This document shows, piece by piece, positions 44,931 to 54,646 of a stretch of 64,000 nucleotides of DNA. The first letter of the stretch is position 1. The number at the start of each line of letters is the position of its first letter. Made by a program: the position numbers and the translations under genes. Below the pieces are notes generated by a model, which was not told where the DNA came from, ran no database searches, and saw nothing but the letters and a program-made list of their open reading frames with translations. The DNA comes from Shewanella glacialimarina (GTDB lineage Bacteria > Pseudomonadota > Gammaproteobacteria > Enterobacterales > Shewanellaceae): contig NZ_CP041216.1 in NCBI RefSeq assembly GCF_020511155.1, forward strand, positions 3,472,001 through 3,536,000. The letters run 5' to 3'.

Positions 44931-46220
44931 TTATTGCTGTTGAGTAGCCAGCTTTCTTGCATTGCGTCGGGCCATAAGGATGTAAAATATGCTCATCAAT
45001 AAAATCACCAAGCATCCTATAGCAGTTGTTTTTAGCATCTTAGGGATCATGTTCTTAAGCATGTAAATATCTGGGTTACCTGTTTCCCACAGGGTCCATT
45101 TTGTTGCTGTATCAGCAGCTAATGAACGATTTCCAGTGGTCAGCATAATGATGCCATTACCCGAACTAGGGTTTACTCGCAAAGTTGCATTCAAAGAGGG
45201 AGATTGCCCGCCATGCCCGATAATAAAATCATCAGCATTGTTACTGGCAAATAGCATCACTCCCAAGCCCCAAATATCGAGCCCCATGGCAGTCGCATTA
45301 GGGCTTCGCATGTCTTTAAGCGTCGATACTACAAGTAAATTGTGAGGAGTATTTTGAGCAACAGGAACAGTAATATTTTGATTCAAAAATTTGGCAAGAT
45401 CATTAGCACTAGTATAGAGACCTGTTGCAGCTAATGAAGTGTAATATGGATAATCTCTAACATCACCATTAGCGTTGAAGTATTGCGCTAGATTTGAGCC
45501 GAACAGGTCTTTGTCGTAACCGGTATTGGTCATGTTCAGAGGCGCAAATACTTCATTATTCATATAGGTGCTAAAGGACATACCGCTGACCTCCTCGACA
45601 ATGAGTTGCAGTAAGTTATAACTCCCTCCTGAATACTTGAACTGGGTGCCGGGCTCAATTCCCACCAAAACTTGACCATTAACCCCGTCATCTGCGTCCA
45701 AGGCTTTAGTTAGATGCTGTTCAAGAGGCTGCACCTGCTCTGCGGTTAAGAAACCATTGTGTCCTAAGCCATCGGTAATACCTGCGGTATGGCTTAACAA
45801 ACGTCGTATTGTGACTTGTTTATTGTCAAACTGACTAGGCGGTAATTGCCAACGAGTAAGGTAACTCGCTACTGGCGCATCTAACTCTAGCTTGCCTTGC
45901 TCGACAAGTTTCATAACGCCAAACGCGGCGATCCATTTACCCAACGATGCAACACCAAAAACTGTGTCTCTAGTTACTTTTTCACCTTTAGAGTAAGTAA
46001 AATCATCGAACACTTTTCCCTGATTGATCAACACAAAAATACCATTTCCTTTACCCTCTTTTTTTATTGACTTAACCGCCTCAGCCATAAAAGACGCATT
46101 ATCATTGGCAGGCGCAATTGGGTCTTTAAACCAACCTTGTTTGGTTGATAGCACATTAAGTAAAACCCAAATGCACATTGCGCCTAGGACGAACAATACC
46201 CATTTAATAAAACTCATCAT
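44931..46220 (-). CDS. Membrane-anchored serine hydrolase (class C beta-lactamase-like)
   Basis: A 429-residue protein: an N-terminal membrane helix (about 5-25), a periplasmic beta-lactamase/PBP4-like domain with the SxxK nucleophile S92-LGK95, a YSG motif (KYSGGSYN) in place of the usual YxN, and HGG in place of KTG, then a C-terminal helix (about 395-417). Such proteins are usually peptidases or esterases, not antibiotic-resistance enzymes. I chose ATG 46220, behind AAGGAAAG; the longer frame upstream overlaps the divergent histidine kinase gene. It is divergent from a LytS/LytTR pair that may control it. Confidence 0.85.
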   Translation of the reverse strand: MMSFIKWVLFVLGAMCIWVLLNVLSTKQGWFKDPIAPANDNASFMAEAVKSIKKEGKGNGIFVLINQGKVFDDFTYSKGEKVTRDTVFGVASLGKWIAAFGVMKLVEQGKLELDAPVASYLTRWQLPPSQFDNKQVTIRRLLSHTAGITDGLGHNGFLTAEQVQPLEQHLTKALDADDGVNGQVLVGIEPGTQFKYSGGSYNLLQLIVEEVSGMSFSTYMNNEVFAPLNMTNTGYDKDLFGSNLAQYFNANGDVRDYPYYTSLAATGLYTSANDLAKFLNQNITVPVAQNTPHNLLVVSTLKDMRSPNATAMGLDIWGLGVMLFASNNADDFIIGHGGQSPSLNATLRVNPSSGNGIIMLTTGNRSLAADTATKWTLWETGNPDIYMLKNMIPKMLKTTAIGCLVILLMSIFYILMARRNARKLATQQQ

Positions 46221-46413
46221 TAGCTTTCCTTTCTCTATTATTCGGTTAAAAACACCGATAATCATTTTTACCTGGGAATAACAATAAACTTCAACTGGAT
46301 ACTTTAGTGGAGAAAGTTCATCAACTGCTCGTAAGCATCGTGAACGACATGTTACTTTTGGTTTATTAACGTAGAATAGAATGAAGTAATAAAGATAAAA
46401 ACAAGGTCGAGGC

Positions 46414-48177
46414 ATGAGGCAATATAAGCTATTAATTTATTTTTTATATGCAGGGCTATTTTTTTGTTTAGCATCTTCTGTCTGGTCAAAAGACGATAAG
46501 TCGGTTTTATTAAATCCCGAAGATTCTGAACAGACTCTTGCGGAACCTAATAATGTATTTACTAAAATTCAAATAAGATCTATTAAAAATAATGAGTCTG
46601 CTACAAGTATTCAATGCCACGCTACTGAAGTAGATAATCGCGACTGGCAAGATATTACATTCAATGAATTGCCTCAAAATCAGTTTTTTTGTCTTCGAGC
46701 TAAAATCAGTATTCATCGGGAAACACTAACAAGCTCACCCTCGCTTTTAGTAGGCATGTTGGGGTCGGCAAGGTTTCATTGGGATGGGCAATCACTGTAC
46801 GAAAACGGTTCTGTTGCCAGAGCATTTAAAGATGAAGTGCCAGGAACCGTTAAAACGTTAGTTCGATTGCCCGATGCGTTGTTAACCGATGGTCAACATT
46901 TGTTAAGTGCAACCATATCGACTTTTAATGTCGGTAAGCAGCTCGATTCTATCGGCTATGTACTGGCCATAGTGAATGAACAAAAGTTACATACTACTGT
47001 GTTGTTTGTGAGCATGTTAAGTGCCTTTTTCATTGGTAGCTTAGTCATTTTATTTATCATCTTTCAACTAGTAAATTGGTTGTATCAAGCAGACAAGTCC
47101 TATCAAATGTTCAGTACTCTATGTTTATCAGCAGCGCTGCTGTTAAGCATAGAGCAAGCAAAGTTCTGGTTAGACTATTCCTACGATTGGCACACCTTGA
47201 GATTATCCGCAATCCTAATACTTACATTTATAACAAGCTTGCTGCTCCCTCTATTTTATGTGACCTACTTTCGACTTGAACATATTAAAATATGGGTACT
47301 TGTCATTTTAACCAGCTTAATCATGATTTCTTTATTAGATCTTAGTTATGATTTCACCAGTGTTTCTCTTTTTTTTGTCGCTTTATGTTGGTCTCTTATC
47401 GTAAACATCTTGCAAATACGAAAGAGTGGACAAGGTAACGTTGTATCATTACTTATTCTGGTTGGTATCGGCTTCATTATTTTTTACCCCGAATATTTTG
47501 TAGAGTTTGGTTTTGCCGTGTTTTTTATCGCTATTGTACTCACAATGTTGGTGGCACTAATCAAAGAGATGAGAAAGCATAAAGAACACTCACTAAAAGC
47601 AGAGCGCATCAAAATTGAGCTGCTTAGGCGTAATATGCAGCCACATTTCTTGATGAATTGTTTAACACAATTAATGGAGCTCATCGAAACTAAACCTCAA
47701 GAAGCTCTTATTTTGATCTCCGCTTTAAGTCAGGAGTTTCGCCAGCTTACTCAGCATAGTAAACAAGATTATGTGTCACTATCTGAAGAGATAGCTTTGT
47801 GTAAAAATCATATTCAGATAATGTCGCTCCGCTATCAGAAAAATTACCAATTAGCTTTGGTTGGCGATATAGATGGGATCTGGGTACCATCGGCTATATT
47901 GCATAGCTTGGTAGAAAATTGTTTTACTCACAACAAAATATCCAGCGATAGAACCTTTGAACTTAAGGTATCTCAAGTGGGTAAACGAGTCGATTTGACC
48001 TTAACAACACCAATTGAAAACAAAACTCACCATCAAGGAACCGGCAATGGAAGAGATTTCATTCACGCTAAATTAGCTGAGCTGAACCAAATGGATGCAG
48101 AGTTTGTTAGCTTTGAATTGGACAGTAATTGGATATCACAAATCAGCTACTTAAATTGTAACCCAATAGAAAATTGA
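46414..48177 (+). CDS. LytS-type sensor histidine kinase
   Basis: A 587-residue membrane kinase. An N-terminal signal or helix and a periplasmic region (about 25-190) are followed by seven membrane helices (about 195-390), the 7TM-DISM layout. The kinase core is of the His_kinase/LytS class with H411 (RRNMQPHFLMNCL) as the phospho-acceptor and an N-box in HSLVENCFTHNK near residue 505. The G-box is short. The periplasmic part should bind a ligand, perhaps a carbohydrate. The response-regulator gene starts 13 bp downstream. Confidence 0.9.
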   Translation: MRQYKLLIYFLYAGLFFCLASSVWSKDDKSVLLNPEDSEQTLAEPNNVFTKIQIRSIKNNESATSIQCHATEVDNRDWQDITFNELPQNQFFCLRAKISIHRETLTSSPSLLVGMLGSARFHWDGQSLYENGSVARAFKDEVPGTVKTLVRLPDALLTDGQHLLSATISTFNVGKQLDSIGYVLAIVNEQKLHTTVLFVSMLSAFFIGSLVILFIIFQLVNWLYQADKSYQMFSTLCLSAALLLSIEQAKFWLDYSYDWHTLRLSAILILTFITSLLLPLFYVTYFRLEHIKIWVLVILTSLIMISLLDLSYDFTSVSLFFVALCWSLIVNILQIRKSGQGNVVSLLILVGIGFIIFYPEYFVEFGFAVFFIAIVLTMLVALIKEMRKHKEHSLKAERIKIELLRRNMQPHFLMNCLTQLMELIETKPQEALILISALSQEFRQLTQHSKQDYVSLSEEIALCKNHIQIMSLRYQKNYQLALVGDIDGIWVPSAILHSLVENCFTHNKISSDRTFELKVSQVGKRVDLTLTTPIENKTHHQGTGNGRDFIHAKLAELNQMDAEFVSFELDSNWISQISYLNCNPIEN

Positions 48178-48190
48178 TAACGGGAAACGT

Positions 48191-48904
48191 ATGGTAATTG
48201 TCATTGTTGAAGATGAACCATTGATACAGCAACGGATTCTGCGTCTAACATCTGAGATTTTAGTGGAACAAAACCCTAAGATTATTTGCTTTGATGATAT
48301 TGACGATGCAGAGTCGTTTCTTAGTGAAAACTCAATTGATGTATTGCTGCTTGATTTGAACTTGATGGGCCGTGATGGCTTTGCTCTATTAAAGAACAAA
48401 CTTGCAGCGGCATTTCATACCATTATTATTTCGGCTTATGCTGATAAAGCTATTGAAGCTTTTGAGTATGGCGTATTGGATTTTATCGCCAAACCCTTCT
48501 CCAAGGAGCGACTTATTCAAGCCTTTGAACGGTTATTACAAAACCGAAGAAGCGAATACCAAAGTTGTAAATATTTAAGTGTCAAAAAAGCCGGAGAGAT
48601 ACAGCTAATATCATTGGAAAACATAGATTATATCCAAGCTGATGGTCACTACACATGGCTTAACCTCAACTCACCAATTGATGGCTCGAAAAAAATTCTC
48701 CATAGCAAAAATATTGAGAAAATTAATCAACTACTTCCCGAAAGCTTCATTCGAGTTCACCGCTCATACCTCGTAAATATGCGAAAGGTAAAGAGTCTTA
48801 AATTACAAGAGGGGAGTAAATACACATTACTATTAAATTGCGGAGATGAAGTCCCCGTAGGTAGAACTAAGTATGAGCAAGTAAAGAAACTTATCGCTAC
48901 ATAG
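48191..48904 (+). CDS. LytTR-family response regulator
   Basis: A 237-residue regulator with a receiver domain (1-120; acidic pocket E10 and D11, phospho-site D55 in LLLDLNLMG, K107 in FIAKPFSKE) and a LytTR DNA-binding domain (140-237; YIQADGHYTWLNL, FIRVHRSYLVNM, GDEVPVGR). It forms an operon with the LytS-type kinase. LytTR proteins bind two imperfect 9-bp repeats; the divergent serine hydrolase promoter (46221-46413) is the closest candidate target. Confidence 0.93.
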   Translation: MVIVIVEDEPLIQQRILRLTSEILVEQNPKIICFDDIDDAESFLSENSIDVLLLDLNLMGRDGFALLKNKLAAAFHTIIISAYADKAIEAFEYGVLDFIAKPFSKERLIQAFERLLQNRRSEYQSCKYLSVKKAGEIQLISLENIDYIQADGHYTWLNLNSPIDGSKKILHSKNIEKINQLLPESFIRVHRSYLVNMRKVKSLKLQEGSKYTLLLNCGDEVPVGRTKYEQVKKLIAT

Positions 48905-49148
48905 CTCATATTCACTAGTTATCCTAACTATGCAGTACGCGATAAATCTTTTGCTCCCGCCTCAGAACCTGTCAGCCTGTGCAAGGAGTGTTCAACAACA
49001 TAATAAAATTATTCATATAACTAGTATAAAATCATCCACATAACCAGAAAATTTGTAACCACGCAACCAGTCTTTTAAAATCAAAGCAAGAAAAGGGGCG
49101 CGCTACCGCATCCCTAACCACGTTCAAAATTACCAATAGGACTGACAA

Positions 49149-49700
49149 TTAACTGCTCTGAGGCCAGATATATTGAACAAATGCTTTATCAACAGGCATT
49201 TCAGATAAATGATTGATATAGTTGCTCATCACTTTCTGTGAAAGCCCTAAGATTCTCTCAAGTAATTGTGCCTTTTTATAACCTTGTTCAAAGAATGCAT
49301 CGAGTTTTTCTTTATTAGGCATACCTCTAGTTCGAAGTATATCAAGTGTTAGCTCATGCAATACTTGAAGCCTTGCGCTTGGTAACGCTGACGAGTTTCT
49401 TAAGGCCTCTGTTATTTCAGGGGCTACCTTCATCATGTGAGCAATACCAGTATGCGCAGGAACACAGTAGTGACAAGCATGTTCAACGTTAATTGTTTGC
49501 CAAACAACCGTTAACTCCTCTGTGTTTAAACTACTAGTCTTAAATTTTTCATGCAGATATTTATATGACGCTAAGACATTTGGCGATTCAGCCATTACAG
49601 CATGCAAATTAGGGATCAACCCGAATTTTTTCAAAGAGTCGCTCAGCATGGCTTTACTTGCTTGCGGTGCACTGCTTGTGTTGTGTAATTTAAACACCAT
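49149..49700 (-). CDS. AhpD/carboxymuconolactone-decarboxylase-family protein
   Basis: This 183-residue protein has a CMD domain with the redox motif CHYC (C76, C79) followed by VPAH and an alpha-helical bundle, as in AhpD-like peroxidase-reductase proteins. I chose ATG 49700, preceded by AGGAG at ideal spacing, rather than the longer frame to 49751 that overlaps the next gene. It follows a DUF1330 gene on the same strand and is divergent, with it, from a LysR regulator. A role in thiol-dependent detoxification is likely by family. Confidence 0.87.
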   Translation of the reverse strand: MVFKLHNTSSAPQASKAMLSDSLKKFGLIPNLHAVMAESPNVLASYKYLHEKFKTSSLNTEELTVVWQTINVEHACHYCVPAHTGIAHMMKVAPEITEALRNSSALPSARLQVLHELTLDILRTRGMPNKEKLDAFFEQGYKKAQLLERILGLSQKVMSNYINHLSEMPVDKAFVQYIWPQSS

Positions 49701-49743
49701 TTTTGCTCTCCTAAAACTAATATAATTTGATTGCAAAAAGCGA

Positions 49744-50022
49744 TTAACCAATTAGTTGAAATTGTGAGTCCATCCCTTGATCTCTAACTTTACCGAGTGC
49801 TTGATAATCTTCAGAATGATACCAAGAGGACGCGTCGTCACGATTTTGAAAGCCTATTACTACTTGTGTTTCGTATTTGAAGTCTCCGTGAAGTTTTTCA
49901 ACAAGACCTTTGCCGATGATTTCACCACCAAATTTTGTCAGTGTAGCCGGCACTAAGGCCGCATATTGCTTTAAACTTTCTGTGTTTTTTGTTGTAAAAC
50001 CTACGATGATTAGTGCAGACAT
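49744..50022 (-). CDS. DUF1330-family protein
   Basis: A 92-residue ferredoxin-like dimeric alpha-beta barrel protein. The pattern IIVGFTTKNTESLKQYAALVPATLTKFGGEIIGKG and the WYHSEDYQALGKVRDQG segment are typical of DUF1330. The function of the family is unknown. It is the first gene of a pair with the CMD protein and is divergent from the LysR gene across 105 bp. Confidence 0.88.
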   Translation of the reverse strand: MSALIIVGFTTKNTESLKQYAALVPATLTKFGGEIIGKGLVEKLHGDFKYETQVVIGFQNRDDASSWYHSEDYQALGKVRDQGMDSQFQLIG

Positions 50023-50127
50023 AATATTTGATCCTGTTTAGTTAACGTTTTTAAAAACTTGAAACAATTCTAAATTGGAAACAATCTCTATACAATATCA
50101 ACATTATTTACTTACAGTTAAGATAAA

Positions 50128-51042
50128 GTGAACAATCTAAAACAAATATCAAAGTTAATGGCCTTCACCCTTGTTGCTGAAAAGGGCTCATTCACTAAAG
50201 CTGGAGAATATCTAGGTATTTCTAAATCCGCTGTGAGTCAGCAAGTAAAAAGTTTGGAAGATGAACTGGGAGTGAGGGTTTTAAATCGCAATACAAGGGG
50301 GGTTTCACCAACTGCGTTGGGGATAAAATTGATTAATCGATGCAACTTGCTTCAGGATCAAGTCGATCTGATTTTTTCAGAGATCAGTAACGCAGAAGAT
50401 AATCCAAGTGGGCGTTTTTCGGTTACTTTTCCACATTCGCTTGAGTCGATGGTTGTACTGCCAGCTATCGAGCAATTATGTGCTGAATTTCCTTTATTGG
50501 AGCCAGAACTTATTGCAACGGATGAAAGTTTAGATTTAATTGAAGATAAATTAGATATTGCTATACATGCAGGTGAGTTATCCGATAGTACTTACAGAGC
50601 ATTACCCGTGGGTACAATAAAAGAAATATTCTGTGCCACTCCGTTTTTTCTGAACCGAGAGTATGCGTTAAATAAAGCCAATGAAATAACAAAATATAGA
50701 TGGATCGCCACAAGCTGGCAAAAGCCAAAAATGCAAGTTCTAGACCTTACAAGTAATGAAATAAAAACGATTAAATTAAATCAATATGCAAGAGTAAACA
50801 CCTTACCTAACGCAATAAATATGGCATTGAGGCATATGGGCATCATTTTAATACCTGACGTCACCGCTTTTTCTTTTATAAAATCAGGAGAGCTTATCCA
50901 TATAAATAATACGTTAACTGGACCACTTTGGCCGCTATATACTATTCATGCGTATCGAAAAGATAAACCCATTCACTTTACTCGCTTTCACCAGCTTATT
51001 TGTAGACAATTTGAACAATCAAAGTTGACCATCAAATCATGA
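50128..51042 (+). CDS. LysR-family transcriptional regulator
   Basis: A 304-residue LysR regulator of the AaeR/DmlR-like branch. The HTH is LVAEKGSFTKAGEYLGISKSAVSQQVKSLEDELGVRVLNRNTRGV (about 14-60), followed by a substrate-binding domain. The start is a GTG at 50128. It is divergent from the DUF1330-CMD pair, which it probably controls. The inducer is unknown. Confidence 0.9.
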   Translation: MNNLKQISKLMAFTLVAEKGSFTKAGEYLGISKSAVSQQVKSLEDELGVRVLNRNTRGVSPTALGIKLINRCNLLQDQVDLIFSEISNAEDNPSGRFSVTFPHSLESMVVLPAIEQLCAEFPLLEPELIATDESLDLIEDKLDIAIHAGELSDSTYRALPVGTIKEIFCATPFFLNREYALNKANEITKYRWIATSWQKPKMQVLDLTSNEIKTIKLNQYARVNTLPNAINMALRHMGIILIPDVTAFSFIKSGELIHINNTLTGPLWPLYTIHAYRKDKPIHFTRFHQLICRQFEQSKLTIKS

Positions 51043-51180
51043 ACCAATACAGCCTGCAATTAGCCGAGCTATCATTAACCCATGCGTGCTGGGGCTCCAA
51101 ATTATGAGAGGATTCCTCGGAGCAGCCGGCGGCGGGCAGAAGCAAATACCTCCAACTACCCGATTCTGGACAATTTATCA

Positions 51181-52170
51181 CTATTTAATAGCATGATTTA
51201 TCCATGGACCAACAAAACTGGCAGCATTCAAGATTATTGAAAAATGATTTTCTTTATCAACTATTTCAATTTCCTTGCTAGCTTCTTTGCCACTGTATTT
51301 TTGTGCGAACATAGTGACTTTTAATGGATCAAACGCCTCATCTTGCATTCCTATCCATAAGCCAAATTGTTGTATATCAGATAATTGTGTATCAGGTGAA
51401 TGAGGGGTCACAGCGTTCGACATATTAACAGTGTTAAACGGTACAATTTCAGGATTATCTCTTAACACAGAATCTGGAAAATTGAATTTTACTGCCTTTG
51501 AGTGACCTGAAAATAAACCACCGCTCATAGAGTTAATTACAAAATCAGACGTTTTTACTATAGAAAACTCAAAGCGTTTATTCTCACCAGTATCGTAATT
51601 AGTTTCTGAACGATAACCAAAATATGGAGCGAGAAATACATAGCCATCAATCTCAGCTCTTTGATCCCAACTAGAATAATTAAGTGCTAAACCAGCACCA
51701 CTTGAGTGACCACCAACAAATAGAGGAAGATTCGGGTATTTATCACGAGCAACGTTAACCATTGTATTAATGTCTAACCACACTTTTTCAACCTGTGGAG
51801 TATCACCTCTATTTCCTCCGGAACCTCCATGACCTCGTATGTCTGGCATATATACAGCAATATTAAAATTATCACGTAAATCTGCACCTATGTGATTGTA
51901 GCTAAGCCCGCTATGAGCACCTGCGCCATGATAAAAGATTAGAATTGCTTGGGCCTGTTTTGGCAGATAAGCGCGATAAGCCAAGGAAACATCATCACTT
52001 GCCTGTACATGATCAATAGGCTGCAATGATTTTTTAGGGGCATTTTTAATCTCAGCAAGTGAGAAAAATTCATTAGTACTTTGCTCATCAGAGCTAGCGT
52101 GCAAATGAGCTGAAAGGAAAGCAACTAGCAGCATTATCAAAGCTTTCATCGTTATGAGTTTAATGTTCAT
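51181..52170 (-). CDS. Exported alpha/beta hydrolase (lysophospholipase-like)
   Basis: A 329-residue protein with a signal peptide (1-25, cut after HLHAS) and a Hydrolase_4/monoacylglycerol-lipase-like fold. The oxyanion segment is FYHGAGAHS, the nucleophile S156 is in GGHSSGAG, the acid is probably D in the LWIGMQDEAFDP segment, and the base H is in KENHFS near the end. The enzyme is expected to act in the periplasm on esters or lipids. It stands alone on the minus strand; ribosome site quality is poor. Confidence 0.82.
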   Translation of the reverse strand: MNIKLITMKALIMLLVAFLSAHLHASSDEQSTNEFFSLAEIKNAPKKSLQPIDHVQASDDVSLAYRAYLPKQAQAILIFYHGAGAHSGLSYNHIGADLRDNFNIAVYMPDIRGHGGSGGNRGDTPQVEKVWLDINTMVNVARDKYPNLPLFVGGHSSGAGLALNYSSWDQRAEIDGYVFLAPYFGYRSETNYDTGENKRFEFSIVKTSDFVINSMSGGLFSGHSKAVKFNFPDSVLRDNPEIVPFNTVNMSNAVTPHSPDTQLSDIQQFGLWIGMQDEAFDPLKVTMFAQKYSGKEASKEIEIVDKENHFSIILNAASFVGPWINHAIK

Positions 52171-52400
52171 TAAATATTAGTTCCTTAAATAAAATATTTT
52201 CAAAGTTGGAATGTTTCTCCTCAGCTTGCTTTCGGAGCTAGCCCATCGAACGAGGAAACTATCTTTTCAATGAAACTTTCAGCTTGCATGGTACTCCCTT
52301 GTGATTGCTAACAACGAATCACTTGACAACTTAGCATTTCCTGGCGATTTTCACTCCATTAAATGTTTTAGCCTAATGATTTACGTCCTTGTAAATACGT

Positions 52401-52688
52401 TTATTCGTAGAGTTGATCTGTTGACTTTTTAAGACCTGCTTTTGGCAAAAACTGATCTGAAATAGTTAAAATTGAATGTAGATTATTTTTTAATTTTTCA
52501 AGTTCAATATCACCTGGCTTTATTGCCGTTTGTAATAAGTGAATCGCCATATCAGCTAATAGAATGCGCTGTTTCTCTAGCCAACCATTATCACCTTGGG
52601 TTGCGGGATTATTAAGATAACTACTTTCGATAGCACTATGTAAATCCCAACTAGTTTCTATTAATTTTTTTCGTTCTTCATTCTTCAT
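52401..52688 (-). CDS. Hypothetical helical protein, 95 aa
   Basis: I do not recognise this gene. It encodes 95 residues with a charged N-terminus (MKNEERKKLIETSWDLHSAIE) and a predominantly helical composition, no signal peptide and no membrane segment. The coding bias looks like its neighbours, but no clear ribosome site is visible. It might be a small partner or immunity-type protein; no function is proposed. The upstream and downstream spaces (52171-52400 and 52689-52837) show no other feature. Confidence 0.55.
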   Translation of the reverse strand: MKNEERKKLIETSWDLHSAIESSYLNNPATQGDNGWLEKQRILLADMAIHLLQTAIKPGDIELEKLKNNLHSILTISDQFLPKAGLKKSTDQLYE

Positions 52689-52837
52689 AACTGACTGTCA
52701 TAAAAAGCATAAAGCCTTGTAATATAAGTAATAAATAATTAATCATTGGTTTGCTGATTTAATAATAAACATATAACCACGTTAATAAATACCACGACAA
52801 CTCTAGTGAATGAGCGTACAACTGTTTTCCGTATCGT

Positions 52838-53464
52838 TTATGAACTTAACTTATTGGCGAGTATTTTCACGCCAGCAACACCAAAAAACACCGCGAATGT
52901 CGATTCAAAAACTCTCCGCGATTTTATATAAACATGGCGTATTTTAGGAATTGAAAATAGCAATGCATAGCCGATAAAAATACCCGAGCTAGTTAAACCA
53001 ATAGTGGCAATAACCTTTATGAGGTCAATGGTATTAACTTCTTTAGGTAGCCCCAAGGTATAGAGAGAACCAAAAAACAGCAGGGCTTTCGGATTTGACA
53101 AATGTATTAGGAGCCCTCGAATGTAGACTAATTTACATCCCGAAATAGCGTTAATATCTACTACAGCTTTTCTAACACTTAAAGCTGAACGCACTGACTT
53201 GTATGATAGATAGAGAAGATAGCATGCACCTAAATTTCGAAATGTTTCCATCAGCCAAGCATTCGCATACATCAGAGCTGCTAAACCAAAAGCAGCTGAA
53301 AATGACCAAAATAATGAGCCTGTTAACACCCCAGTCGCTAATGCTAGTCCATGTCCTCGGCCCTGATTCATCGACATACCTGAAATAGCCAGTGTTGCAG
53401 GACCAGGGCTAGCTGTGCCAATAAAAGTCGCAAGGCTTATTAACAAATAGTTTATTTCTTCCAT
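52838..53464 (-). CDS. LysE-family amino-acid exporter
   Basis: This 208-residue protein has six membrane helices with the LysE/RhtB signature (FIGTASPGPATLAISGMSMNQGRGHGLALATGVLTGS) at the N-terminus and LRGLLIHLSNPKALLFFGSL-like residues in the middle. It exports amino acids or similar small compounds. I prefer ATG 53464 (MEEINYLL) over 53491, as family members begin here. It lies 12 bp past the end of a broken VOC gene on the same strand. Confidence 0.88.
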   Translation of the reverse strand: MEEINYLLISLATFIGTASPGPATLAISGMSMNQGRGHGLALATGVLTGSLFWSFSAAFGLAALMYANAWLMETFRNLGACYLLYLSYKSVRSALSVRKAVVDINAISGCKLVYIRGLLIHLSNPKALLFFGSLYTLGLPKEVNTIDLIKVIATIGLTSSGIFIGYALLFSIPKIRHVYIKSRRVFESTFAVFFGVAGVKILANKLSS

Positions 53465-53503
53465 AGAGCATCCACGTTTAGATAAAGGCATAGCCTTATT
53501 TAA

Positions 53504-53927
53504 TTAATCGATTGTTAGGCCTATTAAGTCGCCCCCGCAAGTAATATGAATCTTGTTTCCATCAGGATCGCGAATATATGCTCCATACTCCATAGTAGCC
53601 AACGCCATAATGAGCTCTTTCATCGGGATCACCGTCATCGACACCACCATTTTGTAGTCCAGCAGCATACGATTTTTTAATTGAAACAATATCAGGAGCC
53701 AAAAAGGAAACCATCGCACCATTTCCCGGCGTTGCAACTTGTTTATTAAAGGGTTCGTAAACATAAAATCTGGGCAATGCGGCTTCTTTACTTAACCAAC
53801 AACATGCTTTGGGACCGCCATCAGGTGTTACTTCACGCCGGATATATCCTAGCGGTAACAAAATACTACTGTAGAAGCATTCCGATTTAAGTAAATCATT
53901 TGTTCCAACAGTAATATGACTGAACAT
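53504..53927 (-). pseudogene. VOC/glyoxalase-family gene, frameshifted by a 7-bp tandem duplication
   Basis: The first frame starts MFSHITVGTNDLLKSECFYSSILLPLGY and runs to HYGVGYYG, then turns into nonsense and stops. The expected continuation (AYIRDPDGNKIHI) is found in another frame. Between them TATGGAG occurs twice in a row (plus strand CTCCATA at 53581-53587 and 53588-53594). Removing one copy restores a single 130-residue VOC protein. The rest is undamaged, so the break is recent or reversible. The chemistry would be metal-dependent, like glyoxalase or fosfomycin-resistance proteins; the substrate is unknown. Confidence 0.9.
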
Positions 53928-53982
53928 AATAAATTATCCCTATTCCAGAGTGTTTTGTTGTCTGATTTCGCAAGCAGCAAGC

Positions 53983-54038
53983 AAATAACAGAATAATAAA
54001 AGTATACAGGTCTGTCTACTTTTATTATTCTGTTATTT
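53983..54038. promoter_or_regulatory. Perfect 22-bp inverted repeat with a TetR-like core
   Basis: Arms at 53983-54004 and 54017-54038 are exact reverse complements. The 12-base centre TACAGGTCTGTC is itself nearly palindromic, so AGTATACAG-GT-CTGTCTACT forms a TetR-type operator shape. It lies between the divergent VOC and HPP genes, where it could control both. A TetR gene is at 55019. Confidence 0.65.
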
Positions 54039-54060
54039 CCTATATTGATAACTATGTTAA

Positions 54061-54519
54061 ATGAACAGAATGAAATTCGAATTATTGGCAGGTTTTGGTG
54101 CCACAATCGTTATAACTTGCTTGGCATATCTGCAAGCTTTTACCAGTGAAAATATGTGGTTAATGGCACCGTTTGGTGCTACAGCCGTTTTAGTGTTTGG
54201 TGTCCCAGACAGCCCCTTAGCCCGTGCAAAAAACGTTATTTTTGGTCACTTGATCACTACAGCTGTAGGACTTGTTTTCTTATATTTTTTTGGTGTAACT
54301 CCTATCACTTTAGGTGTAGCAACAGGCCTTGGGATATTTAGCATGCTAATAACAAAAACGACCCATCCACCGGCAGGCGCTAATCCAATGCTGGTAATGA
54401 TGACTCACCAAACTTGGTTTTTCCTGATTAATCCCGTATTGGTCGGGGCTGTTTCAATCGTAGTTGTTGCGCATCTTTATAACCGCTTGAGAAAAATAAG
54501 CCTACTTAATACAAAATAA
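54061..54519 (+). CDS. HPP-family membrane protein
   Basis: A 152-residue inner-membrane protein with four helices. The motif HPPAGANPMLVMM names the HPP family, some members of which transport nitrite; FGATAVLVFGVPDSPLARAKNVIFGH is also typical. No ribosome site is visible before either ATG (54061 or 54070). The long palindrome upstream would influence its transcription. Confidence 0.88.
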   Translation: MNRMKFELLAGFGATIVITCLAYLQAFTSENMWLMAPFGATAVLVFGVPDSPLARAKNVIFGHLITTAVGLVFLYFFGVTPITLGVATGLGIFSMLITKTTHPPAGANPMLVMMTHQTWFFLINPVLVGAVSIVVVAHLYNRLRKISLLNTK

Positions 54520-54646
54520 ATTAGAAACTTGGTAAGTTAAGGCAAATTTTTTGTAAGCATTGCGCTTGGAGAACAATGAGTGAACTAAAGGTTCGAATCA
54601 TTTCTGCAAGTAACTATCTGTTATAAAAATGAAAAGTGGGATTTTT

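Noticed and set aside
44931..46415. A longer serine-hydrolase reading frame starting at 46415
   Set aside because: The extra 65 residues show no domain, overlap the divergent kinase gene and lack a ribosome site, whereas ATG 46220 has AAGGAAAG before it.
53849..54106. An 85-residue minus-strand frame across the long palindrome
   Set aside because: It covers the intergenic palindrome and the starts of two supported genes and has no recognisable sequence.
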